NCBI GenBank assembly: GCA_022711435.1
Contig: JAKLFB010000050.1
Span: 1 to 37,762, forward strand
DNA length: 37,762 nt
Reading direction: 5' to 3'
Origin: Verrucomicrobiota bacterium
GTDB taxonomy: Bacteria > Verrucomicrobiota > Verrucomicrobiia > Limisphaerales > UBA1319
A program made the position numbers and the translations under genes. The notes beneath the pieces were generated by a model that saw nothing but the letters and a program-made list of their open reading frames with translations, was not told the DNA's origin and ran no database searches. Of this stretch, positions 18,479-28,200 are shown piece after piece; position 1 is the first letter of the stretch; each line of letters opens with the position of its first letter.

Positions 18479-19243
18479 TCAGGATCGGGCCGGCGCGGCC
18501 GTTTCCTCGATCAACCAATCGTATCCCCGCTCCTCGAGCTGGAGGGCCAGATCGGGCGGGCCCGATTTCACGATGCGCCCCCCCAGCAGCACATGAACCA
18601 CGTCCGGCACAATGTAGTTCAGCAGCCGCTGGTAGTGCGTGATCACCACCTGGGCTGCGTCCGGACGCCGCAGCCGGTTCACGCCGGCTGCCACGATCCG
18701 CAGGGCGTCGATGTCCAGCCCTGAGTCCGTCTCGTCCAGGATCGCCAGGGCCGGCTCCAGGATCGCCATCTGAAACACCTCGTGCCGCTTCTTCTCGCCC
18801 CCCGAAAAACCTTCGTTGACGGACCGGCTCAAAAACTTCTCGTCGAACTCGAGCAGCTTCATCCGATCCCGCGCCAGCGCCAGGAAATCCATGGCGTCGA
18901 GCGGCTCCTGTCCCCGGTGCTTGCGGATCGCGTTCAGAGCCGACTTCAGGAAGTAGGCCGTGTTCACGCCCGGGATTTCGACGGGGTATTGAAAGGCCAG
19001 GAACACGCCGGCGCGCGCCCGCTCCTCGGGTTTCAATGCCAGGAGGTCCATGCCCAGGAAGCGGACCTCGCCGCCGAGCACCTGGTATTCGGGGCGCCCG
19101 GCCAGCACCTGGGCCAGCGTGCTCTTGCCGCTCCCGTTGGGCCCCATGATGGCATGCACCTCCCCCGGCCGAACCGTTAGATCCAGGCCTTGCAGGATCG
19201 TCTTGCCCTCGACCGCCGCTGACAGGTTCTTGATCTCTAGCAT
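18479..19243 (-). CDS. sufC: SufC ATPase of the SufBCD complex
   Basis: A 254-residue ABC-type ATPase without membrane domain. Walker A GPNGSGKST is at residues 34-42, the Q-loop in FLAFQYPVEIPGV, the ABC signature FSGGEKKR at 146-153 and Walker B LAILDETDSGLD at about 167-178. The switch histidine is in VVITHYQRLLNY. YPVEIPGV and EKKRHEVFQM are characteristic of SufC as opposed to transporter ATPases. ATP binding drives dimerisation of SufC and rearrangement of SufB-SufD during cluster assembly. It lies 29 bp after sufB. Confidence 0.97.
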   Translation of the reverse strand: MLEIKNLSAAVEGKTILQGLDLTVRPGEVHAIMGPNGSGKSTLAQVLAGRPEYQVLGGEVRFLGMDLLALKPEERARAGVFLAFQYPVEIPGVNTAYFLKSALNAIRKHRGQEPLDAMDFLALARDRMKLLEFDEKFLSRSVNEGFSGGEKKRHEVFQMAILEPALAILDETDSGLDIDALRIVAAGVNRLRRPDAAQVVITHYQRLLNYIVPDVVHVLLGGRIVKSGPPDLALQLEERGYDWLIEETAAPARS

Positions 19244-19272
19244 AAAAGTCGCATGACAATGGTTGACCGCCT

Positions 19273-20721
19273 TCAGCCCACGCTGCCCTCGAGGCTCACC
19301 CCCAGCAGCTTCTGCGCCTCGACCGCAAACTCCATCGGCAGCTGCTTGAACACCTCTTTGCAGTAGCCGTTCACGATCATGTTCACCGCGTCCTGGGTCT
19401 CGAGCCCGCGCTGGTTGCAGTAAAAGATCTGGTCCTCCCCGATCTTCGACGTCGACGCCTCATGCTCGACCCGGGCGGTCGGATTGCGGACCTCGATGTA
19501 CGGGAACGTGTGCGCCCCGCACCGGTCGCCGATCAGAAGTGAGTCGCACTGGGAGTAGTTGCGGGCATGGGCCGCCGTCGGCGCCACCCGCACCAGGCCG
19601 CGGTAGCTGTTCTGGCCGTGCCCGGCCGAGATGCCTTTCGAGACGATGGTGCTGCGCGTGTTGGCGCCGATGTGGATCATCTTGGTGCCCGTGTCCGCCT
19701 GCTGGTAGTTGTTGGTCAGCGCCACCGAGTAGAACTCCCCGACGGATCCCTCGCCCTGCAGCACCACGCCCGGATATTTCCACGTGATGGCCGATCCCGT
19801 CTCGACCTGCGTCCACGAGATCTTCGAGCGCCGTCCGCGGGCCGCTCCGCGCTTGGTGACGAAGTTGTAAATGCCCCCGCGCCCTTCGGCGTCGCCCGGA
19901 TACCAATTCTGCACGGTCGAGTACTTGATCTCCGCTCCGTCCAGAGCCAGCAGCTCCACCACCGCCGCGTGCAGCTGGTTGGTGTCCCGGATCGGGGCCG
20001 TGCACCCCTCAAGATAGCTCACGTAGCTCCCCGGCTCCGCCACGATCAGCGTCCGCTCGAACTGGCCCGTCTCCGCCGCGTTGATCCGAAAATAGGTCGA
20101 GAGCTCCATCGGGCATCGCACGCCCTCCGGGATGTAGCAGAAGGATCCATCGCTGAACACCGCCGAGTTCAGCGCCGCATAGAAATTGTCGGTGTAGGGC
20201 ACCACCGTCCCCAGGTATTTCCTCACCAGGTCCGGATGCTCCCGCGCCGCTTCGGAGAAGGACCCGAACAGGACCCCCATCTCCCGCAGCTTCTCCTTGA
20301 AGGTGGTGGCCACCGACACGCTGTCGAACACGGCGTCCACCGCAACCCCCGCCAGCCGCTCCTGCTCGTGCAGCGGGATCCCCAGCTTCTGGTACGTCCG
20401 CAGCAGCTCGGGATCGACCTCCGCCAGGCTCTTCGGCCGGCTCGCCGCCTGTTTGGGCGCCGAGTAGTAGACGATCTTCTGGAAATCCACCGGCGGGTAG
20501 CGCAGGTTCGGCCACGTCGGCGGCTTCATGGTCAGCCAGTGCCGATAGGCCTTCAGCCGCCACTCGAGGAGGAAATCCGGCTCGCCCTTCTTTTGCGAGA
20601 TCCAGCGAACAATGTCCTCGCCCAGGCCCGGCGGTGCGGCGTCCGCATCCAGCGCCGTGACGAACCCATACCGGTATTCGCTCCGGACCAACTGCTCGAT
20701 CGTCTTGTCGCCGTCGCTCAT
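19273..20721 (-). CDS. sufB: SufB subunit of the SufBCD Fe-S scaffold
   Basis: A 482-residue protein with the normal SufB length. Family landmarks include SEYRYGFVT, GEPDFLLEWRLKAYRHWL, GSFCYIPEGVRCPMELSTYFRIN, YLEGCTAP, VQNWYPGDAEGRGGIYNFVTKRG, SKISWTQVETGSAITWKYP, NTRSTIVSKGISAGHG and ASTSKIGEDQIFY. SufB is the main scaffold on which the nascent cluster forms. The start at 20721 overlaps the end of the Fur-family gene (ATGA), so regulator and scaffold are translationally coupled. An upstream extension lies wholly within the regulator gene and is not used. Confidence 0.97.
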   Translation of the reverse strand: MSDGDKTIEQLVRSEYRYGFVTALDADAAPPGLGEDIVRWISQKKGEPDFLLEWRLKAYRHWLTMKPPTWPNLRYPPVDFQKIVYYSAPKQAASRPKSLAEVDPELLRTYQKLGIPLHEQERLAGVAVDAVFDSVSVATTFKEKLREMGVLFGSFSEAAREHPDLVRKYLGTVVPYTDNFYAALNSAVFSDGSFCYIPEGVRCPMELSTYFRINAAETGQFERTLIVAEPGSYVSYLEGCTAPIRDTNQLHAAVVELLALDGAEIKYSTVQNWYPGDAEGRGGIYNFVTKRGAARGRRSKISWTQVETGSAITWKYPGVVLQGEGSVGEFYSVALTNNYQQADTGTKMIHIGANTRSTIVSKGISAGHGQNSYRGLVRVAPTAAHARNYSQCDSLLIGDRCGAHTFPYIEVRNPTARVEHEASTSKIGEDQIFYCNQRGLETQDAVNMIVNGYCKEVFKQLPMEFAVEAQKLLGVSLEGSVG

Positions 20722-21209
20722 AGGCCTTTCCTTTTCGCCCGCCCCCACGCCGCGCGCGCCTTCGCCCGCCCCTTGCGCCCGCAGGCGGCGCATCGCCCGC
20801 GCACCGACAGCTCCCGATGGGTCGCGTGAAACCCCGCCGGCAGCACCACCGCCGGCCCCGGCCGCGCCTTCTCATATTCCACATCGAACACCCGGCCGCA
20901 AGCCTCGCAATAAAAATGGGCGTGATCGACCGGGTTGGCACAGAACCGGGTGGCGTCCCGGGCGATATGCACCTGGCGGACCAGGCCATTCCGGGCGAGG
21001 GCCTCGAGGCAGTTGTACACCGTCGCCATCGACACCCCCGCGCAAGCCTCTCGGGCCCGGACAAATAGCTCGCTGGCCGTCGGATGATCCGCCGCCGCCA
21101 TCAGGATCTCCAGGACCTGACGCCGCCGCGAGGTCATCCGCGGGCTCTCCGCCGCCGGAGCCGGACGCTCTGCATCGGGCCGTCGCTGTCGATTGCGGGC
21201 TCGCGCCAT
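20718..21209 (-). CDS. Fur/PerR-family metalloregulator, first gene of the suf operon
   Basis: A 163-residue Fur-superfamily repressor. The winged helix is at residues about 27-82 (TSRRRQVLEIL, HPTASELF, VSMATVYNCLEAL, GLVRQ). The metal-binding and dimer domain has HAHFYCEACGRVFDVE, with H96 and H98 as regulatory-site ligands and C101/C104 as half of the structural zinc site. GRCAACGRK supplies C140/C143 for the other half. Two CxxC pairs are typical of PerR, Zur and many Fur proteins; which metal or peroxide it senses cannot be told from sequence alone. It overlaps sufB by 4 bp. A perfect 7-1-7 operator lies upstream (21247-21261), so it probably represses itself and the suf operon. The N-terminal 25 residues are extra and could be trimmed if an internal ATG (residue 25) is used. 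Confidence 0.92.
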   Translation of the reverse strand: MARARNRQRRPDAERPAPAAESPRMTSRRRQVLEILMAAADHPTASELFVRAREACAGVSMATVYNCLEALARNGLVRQVHIARDATRFCANPVDHAHFYCEACGRVFDVEYEKARPGPAVVLPAGFHATHRELSVRGRCAACGRKGRAKARAAWGRAKRKGL

Positions 21210-21237
21210 GGCCCACCATCGCCCCGTGTGTGCCGTA

Positions 21238-21261
21238 TGTCAATATTTAGAATAATTCTAA
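21238..21261 (-). promoter_or_regulatory. Fur/PerR-type operator with adjacent TTGACA
   Basis: TTAGAATAATTCTAA at 21247-21261 is a perfect 7-1-7 palindrome, differing from the PerR-box consensus TTATAATnATTATAA at one position in each half. It sits in a short AT-rich island 37 bp upstream of the regulator start. On the minus strand it is followed by TTGACA (21243-21238), a consensus -35, although a matching -10 at 16-18 bp would fall on the weak GATGGT just before the ATG. The palindrome itself also holds -10-like sequence (TATTCT). Occupation by the regulator would block transcription of the suf operon. Confidence 0.72.
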
Positions 21262-21411
21262 GAATATGTGGGAGTGCGCGCACGCCCGCACGCCCAGAAT
21301 CTTCGATCAGCTCAGGATCGCCCCTTCCGCCCCCTCCAGCCCGTTTCAACTTGCGGAGCGATGAGCCGCATGCCATCGTTTGTTCCTGCGGACCGCCGAT
21401 GGTCTTGCCCT

Positions 21412-22209
21412 ATGAGGAACCGGCCCAACTTCGAACGAGCGTTCACCCTGATCGAATTGCTTGTTGTCATCGCCATCATCGCCATCCTCGCCGGCATGCT
21501 CCTGCCCGCCTTGACGCGGGCCAAGGAAGCCGGACGCGCCGCTCTCTGCCGCAACAACATGCGGCAGATCACTCTGGGTCTCGTCCTCTACGCCGATGAC
21601 AACCGGGACTACTTTCCCTGGCCTGGCGGCGTGAACCGCAACCTGGATCCGGACTGGGTGTGGGGCGGACAAGGCGACGCGGCGCCCGAGGATCCCTCGA
21701 GGTGGTCCCGTCCCAGTTATGGGTTTCATCCCGAAGCCGGGTCGGTCTACCCCTACGTCTCACGTCAGCCGCGTGTCTCGCGCGCCGAGTATTACCGCGG
21801 AGGCTCGGTGGACGCGTATGAGCGAACGCACACGAATCTGATCGCCCCGATTTATCTCTGCCCAAGCAGCGGCAAGCAGGGCCGGGCCTTGCGCGTGAAT
21901 TTTAGCATGAACCAGCGGATGGATTTCGACGAGCAGTTGGCCAGCGGACGCCGGACGAGCGAGCGCGGCGTCGCGCAAGCGACGATCGTGAATCCGTCGC
22001 GGAAATTGCTGCTGATCAACGAGGACCCGGGGACCATGCACAATGCCTCCTTCTACCCCGCCGGCAGCGCTGCCGAAGGAGTGTTTACCCTCCACAATGG
22101 GCGCGTCAACATGGGGTTTGTCGACGGACACATCGAGGCCATGAAACACCGGAAGGTCCTCGAGATCCAACAACGAAACCAGATCCCGCTCTGGTTCGAT
22201 CCGTTCTGA
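21412..22209 (+). CDS. Prepilin-type H-X9-DG secreted protein (pseudopilin-like)
   Basis: A 265-residue protein with a type IV prepilin leader: FERAFTLIELLVVIAIIAIL followed by AGMLLPALTRAKEAGR. Cleavage and N-methylation would fall at A|FTLIE, and the following hydrophobic helix acts as membrane anchor. The C-terminal region holds the H-X9-DG signature, HNGRVNMGFVDG. This combination (prepilin N-terminus plus H-X9-DG tail) is abundant in Planctomycetota and Verrucomicrobiota and is linked to type II secretion-like systems; the role of individual copies is unknown. The start at 21412 gives a leader of ten residues. An in-frame ATG at 21361 would give a longer one, and neither has a clear ribosome binding site. 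It is divergent from the suf operon. Confidence 0.87.
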   Translation: MRNRPNFERAFTLIELLVVIAIIAILAGMLLPALTRAKEAGRAALCRNNMRQITLGLVLYADDNRDYFPWPGGVNRNLDPDWVWGGQGDAAPEDPSRWSRPSYGFHPEAGSVYPYVSRQPRVSRAEYYRGGSVDAYERTHTNLIAPIYLCPSSGKQGRALRVNFSMNQRMDFDEQLASGRRTSERGVAQATIVNPSRKLLLINEDPGTMHNASFYPAGSAAEGVFTLHNGRVNMGFVDGHIEAMKHRKVLEIQQRNQIPLWFDPF

Positions 22210-22210
22210 T

Positions 22211-22258
22211 GAGCCCGGCGAGCCGCGCGCCGCTCGAACTCTGGCCAATCGCCGGCTC
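22211..22258. terminator. Possible bidirectional hairpin between convergent genes
   Basis: GAGCCCGGCG (22211-22220) can pair with CGCCGGCTC (22250-22258) with one bulged C. The enclosed loop contains further self-complementary sequence (CGAGC and GCTCG). TTTCTC follows on the plus strand. It lies between the stops of two convergent genes, where a terminator is expected. The T-tract is weak. Confidence 0.3.
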
Positions 22259-22273
22259 TTTCTCGCCATGACG

Positions 22274-25200
22274 TCAATCCAGCCGGGCGCGGTAAAAGCG
22301 CCGGTCGGCCGCCAGGATTCCATCGTCCTCGACCGTTTGCGGGTTTTCGGCGAGCGGGACGCTTCGCAGATCCTGCCATCCGGCCGGATCGGTGAGAGAG
22401 CGGCAATATTGAATGGTATAGGTGCGGCCGATCCTTCCGCGGATCCGGAGGGTGGGCCGGCCGTTGGCGATCTCAAGGTCCAGGACCGGTTCGAGAGGGG
22501 GCAGCACTCCGTGCACCTCGAGGGCGGCAATGGCGCTGGTGGCGGATCCGTAAAGACTGGCAACCACGACCCAATAATTGCCCGCTTGCTCGGGCGCCAC
22601 CGACGTCAGGACCAGCTCCGGCCCGCTCGCGCCCGCGATGATGTTGCCCGCGTGATGCCATTCGTAGCTCAACGGCGGATCGCCCGTCGCGCTGACGCTG
22701 AATCGGACCGTATCCCCCGCGTTCGCGGCGGCGCTTTGAGGATCGACGGCGATGGCTGGCGGCTGCGCCACGGCGACCGTGGCGGGCGGAGTGAGCGCCG
22801 AGCCGATCCCGTTGCTGACTCGGACCTGGTAAGCGCCGGCCTGAGCCGCGCTCGTGTTGGCCAGGATCAGGAATGAATTCGTGGCGCCTGGGATCTCGAT
22901 CCCGTTACAAAGCCATTGGTAATCGGGTCGCCGGAAATTGCCGGCAAGGACGCTCAGAACCAGCCGGTCTCCCGCCCGGATGGTTTGGCTCGAGGAAGAC
23001 GCCAGGATGTCGGGCGGGCCGTCGGCCACGAGAGCAAGGCAATTGTTGCCCTTTGCGTCGATGGCCGCCACGTTGGCTAGGTTGGTCGGATAATGAAAAT
23101 AGCCCCACGAGACCACGGTTCCATCGGCCCTGAGCGCATAGCTGGACGCTTGGCCTGCAGCGATCGCTATCACATTTGTGGCAGCGGAGGGAGGGGCGCA
23201 CTGTTGGTAATCGTTTCTTCCCCACGCCACCAACCGGTTCTCTGCGGTCAAAGCCAGAGCGTGAAAAGCGCCAGCCGCAATCGCAACCACATTCGTTGCG
23301 TTCGCCGGTATTTGGTCTCTCTGTCCATAATCGTTGTCTCCCCATGCCGCCAAGGTTCCATTGCGTTTTCGGGCGAGAACGAAATGCTGGCCGGCGGCGA
23401 TCTCCACAATGTCACGCAGACCCGACGGCACATTGGTCTGTCCTTTGTTATTGTATCCCCAAGCCTTGACCGTGCCGTCGGATTTCAGGGTGGCATTGTA
23501 ACAATAATGAGCGTCGATCGCGGTGACATCGGAAAGTTCCGGGGGCGCATTGGTCTCGCCATAACTGCTGGGGCCCCATCCAACGACTCGTCCGTCGGCC
23601 CGCAAGGCCAGGCTGTGGAGCGCGCCGCCGGCGATGGCAACGATGTTGGACAATCCATTGGGTGGCGGCGCGTAGGGGGACTGGGTCCAGCCCGCGACGG
23701 TTCCATCGGATTTGAGCGCGAGGTTGTGTCGGCCGCCTGCGGCAATCGCGACAGCGTTTGTCAGGCCCGACGGAACCTTGTTTTCCTGATAGGAGTTTTC
23801 GCCGTACGCCAGCACGCGTGTTTGCGTCCACATCCGTCGATACATTCCCAGGCAGGCCGGTTCGCTGGTTGTCATCCCGACCGCATTACTGGCAACCAGG
23901 GAATAGAGGCCCATCTGTTCGGGCTGCGCATTGGTCAGAACCAAGGTTAAGTCTGTGGCGCCTGAGATTGCTTCTCCATTGAACTGCCACTGGAGAGCGG
24001 GCCGTGGATTTCCATAGACCTCGGATGTTAGGATGGCGGTGCTTCCGACGGCGATCGTCTGGCTGACGGGCGGCATGCGAAACGCGGGCGCCATCGGCAG
24101 GGCGTGCTCGAAGCACCCAATGTCGTAACCGGTTCCATACGGACGCGGCGTGCCGATCAAGTCATCGATCGCTTTGGGGATCCAGAGGCCGGCGTCGATG
24201 GCCGCCGAACTGCTTGCCAGGCGATAATCCGGATTGGCTGGATCCAGCCAGCCGGGATCGGCCACGAGGTTGCCCGGGTTGGGCGTGTCCACGAGAACGT
24301 CGTCCCAGAAAACGGTCCCGCTGCGATCGAATCCGGCGGCGCCCAGAACGAGGCGTTCGGCCACTGGGTGGTGCTCGAAAAAAGGCACTCGCGAAGCGAT
24401 CATTGTCGGGCCGACCAGGACGCTATACACACCCTGCTGGCAATCGACGTCGAGGAAAACGGGATCAGCCTGGTTCGACACGACCGGGATGCCCGAATCG
24501 ACATAGCCGCCGCTGCGGCCATAGATCCATCGGTTGTTCTCGATGCGGAGGATCGCCAGGATCCGATCGCCCCCCTCGATCCGGATCCACGGTTCGGGAT
24601 GGTTGTCTCCAGGCGCCAGCGTCACCGTCATGCTCGACCACAGCCGGTTCGTGGGTAACAGACCGTGTCGGAGCTGCGGGTCCAATGCGTTATCCTTGTC
24701 ATCCAACCGCAGCCGATTGCTCTGAATGGTGAATGTTCCCGACGCTGGATTTACGGCCTCCCAGTTATTGCCGACGGGACCGTTGGCTCGATCGAACCGA
24801 TCGCTGAAAGCCCCCCCATTGAGTGCGGGCGCCCATCCAAACAGACAGCCCCACGTATTGGTGATCGGCACGGCACTGGTTGTTCGCAGAAGGCAATTCG
24901 TCAGGTATCCATATACCTTGCCGATCGTCGTCTGCTCGATCGTGGTGTGGAGGCTGTCACCCAAGTTCACATGCCCGCGGAAAATCCAACTGTTTTGCGC
25001 CGCGAGCGCCCCGTTGGTGCATGTCGAGCCGAGGAACACGCACCGGTCCGCAACGAACGAAAATGGCTTTTCGAATTCAAGGACATAAAAGGCTAAAACA
25101 CCCTGGTTCATGTCGTCCCAATGATATCTAGCCCCGTTGTTGATACAAATGCAGTCGCCCGAATTGTCATAAGAATGGGATGGCGCCTCATAGGTGAACG

Positions 25201-28200
25201 GTTCGCCTGTCACCCAGCTCCTGGTGGGACGGAGAACGCCCCCGACGACATAATATCCGGGCTGAACCGTCTGTTGGAGTGTCCAAATCCGGTCGCCGAT
25301 AAAGCGGTTTTCCGCGTCGGAGGTAATGGTGGCCATGTGGCCGCCCAGGCGGAAACACTCGTCCCGCCCATTGAACCAACTCATCTTGGTGGTTGAGGCG
25401 AAGTAGGAATGGTTTTGAAACTCTCCCAGATATGTATGACCTGGCAGGTAGGCTGCCGCTCCGGTCAAAGCGGCGTTGCTGAAACGAATGCGGTCCGCGT
25501 AGGCACAGTTGGAAAAGGCGCCGCTGAGGACGCTGCTGGGGAATTCGGGATTTCGATCGGCAGCGGTTCGCTCGGTTCCGGCGAACGAGCCCAGCAGTTG
25601 AACGCCGCTGACAAGGGTCAAGTTCTGGTTGAAATAGGAGCCGCTGGCCAGCCAGACCTGGCCGGTGAAAGATCCGGCGGCGTTCGCGCCTGCCTCGAGG
25701 GTGGAGAATGCCGTCGGCCAACTCAGCCCGTCTTGCGTGCCGCTGCTGTTCCGCGGATCCACGAGGACCGCTCGAGGGTCGGCCAAGGTTACCACGCGCC
25801 GGGCCTCGGCCGTCGCGGTGTCCATGGAAACTCGGAGCCGGTAGGTATAGATGCCGGCTGCCGGGGGCCGCTGGTACTCGCCGAACAGGCCGTTCAACAC
25901 CGGCTGGCTGCCGCTGGCGATCTCCGACCAGTTGCCCGACGGGTTTTCCCCGGGCGCCACCTGGAGATACCACCGGAGCTGGTTGGTGAGGCTGGAATAG
26001 GCTGTGCCCCGAACCGCCACCATCGGATACGCGCCGAGCGGGCCGTCCACGGGCGAATCCAGCGCCGCGATGGGGAACCCGGTCGTGGTGAACGACCAGA
26101 CCGGCGAGGCGTTGGCGCCCATTCCGTTTCGGGCGATCACCTGCCAATCGTACTCGGTTGCCACGACCAGGCTGGATGGCACGGTGAATTGGCTATCCGA
26201 AATGGTGGCGGCAGGTGCGGCCGGCCGGGCGCCCGTTGCCGGCCATAGGAAGACATCATACACGCCCGCATGAGTCGACTCGCTCCAATCGAGCGTCAAC
26301 TCGATCGGCGTCCCCGCCGCTCCCGGCGCAGGATTCAAAGCGGTGAAGACCGACGGCGCTTCGAGCCGGTTGGTCAGCGAGCGTTCGGAGAAGACGGATC
26401 CGATGGTGTTGGTGCAGGTCAGCCGGAGGGTGACCGTGCCATTGGGTATCTCGTAATTGTGGTTCCAATCGGCGAGGAGACCGTTGGCGACCGACTGGCG
26501 GCTGGCGGCGATCGGCGTCCATTGAGTGCGGTCGCGCGAAAACTCGAGGCGCCAACCGAACCCGGGCTGGATCCCCGCGTCGCCCGCCGATCCGATCACC
26601 GAGAGGTGTTTCGACTCCGCCAGGTCGAAGCCGTCGGGCGGCAGGGCGAGATTGCAGGTGAACCAGTCGAGCACGTAATTGACATGGACGGGCGCCGTGG
26701 TCCGCGTGAGTCCCAACCGGTCGGTGGCCCGGGCGATGATCTCATAGAGACCCTCGAAATCCAGGTTGAGCGAGACTGTCCAGTTGCCGTTGGTCCATCC
26801 CGCGACGGGCTCGAACGTCCACCCGCCGTCGGTGCTGAGCTCGATGTGGGCCACTCCCGATCCGGCGTCGAAGTATTGCCCCTGGATGACGATGGGCAGG
26901 GAAGCGAAATAGGCGTTTTCAGCCAGGCCCTCGAGCCCGATCCACGGCGGATTGTTATCGACCGTCAACGGATTGGAGACGCCCGCGAGGGATGGGTTGC
27001 CGGCGGGATCGGCGATCACGATCTCGAGCCGGCCGGAGGCGGCATCAGCCCATTGGCTGTTCGTCACGGCGCCGCTGATTGCACCTTCGGGCGAAATCAC
27101 CACCGATAAACCGGCATTGGTCAGGACGATTCCCGTTTCGCTCATTAACCGCGCGGAGACGACCACGGCGTTGCTCTCGCACTGGCCAGCGATGGCGATC
27201 GTATTGCCATTGCGCACAAAATGATCCTGGCCGGCCGGCGCCGCGATTTGGACCGCCGGCGCCGCGGGCGGGGTGGTGTCGATCTGGAACGACGAGTAAG
27301 AAAGCGATGTGACCCGGGCGGCGGTATCGCTCACGACCAGCCGCACTGTGTGAATGCCGTCCGGCCAGGTCGAAATGTCCAGGCCGGGATGCAGAACCCC
27401 ATTGGTGACCGCGGTGGGCGAATAAGTATCCAGTTTCCAGGCGCTATCGCTGATCCCATCTGGCGTTCCCGGGGCATGGAAAACTCTGAAGGAAGAGCTG
27501 GCGGTCCCGCGCACCTCGAGCGTGCCGCGCTGGAAGCTGCCGGGCGCCGGATGCGAGATGATCGCCACGGGCGCATTGGCTTTGAGCTGGATGGGGATTT
27601 CGGAGCTGGCCGAGTTCCCGGCCCGGTCGCGCATGGCGCAGTTGACCCGGTAATCGTTGGTCGCCACCTCGCCGGTGGTCGCCCAGAGAAACTCGAAAAT
27701 GCCGCTGGCGCCCGCGGGGATCATCGGCTGACCGTTGACCGGTTTCAGCAGGGGAATGCCATTGGTGCGAGTGATGGTGACGATGGCAGCGAGGTTGGCT
27801 TCTCCATTCGCATCGACAGCCCGGATGCGAATGGTCTGGCCCGGGGAATAGACGCCGTCGTTGTCGGTGGGGTATTGGCTGTTGGCGGAGGTCAACTGGA
27901 CGACCGGCCCCTGGCTGTCCAGCACGATGACCAGATCCGGCCCAAAATCGTTGGCGCCGTTGTCGTCCCAATGGTTGCCCGCGTCTCCGAGCCGCGTCTC
28001 GACGAAATAGTTCGTTGCATCCGGTTGGCCGGCGGTGTCCCAAAGGAAAAAGTAGGCGCCGGGGCTGGTGGTATCTTCGCTCATTGGAGCGTCGAAGATC
28101 GGCGGCGATATGGTCTGGCTGCCCCGCGTGATTGTGATGCGCCCGATCAATCCGGTTGCAAGGTTGCGATCCTGGATCGTAATTCGGACCTGGGTGCCTG

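Noticed and set aside
21238..21261. Palindrome considered as operator for the divergent pseudopilin gene
   Set aside because: It is 150 bp from that start codon and matches the box expected for the Fur-family gene that begins 37 bp away on the other side.
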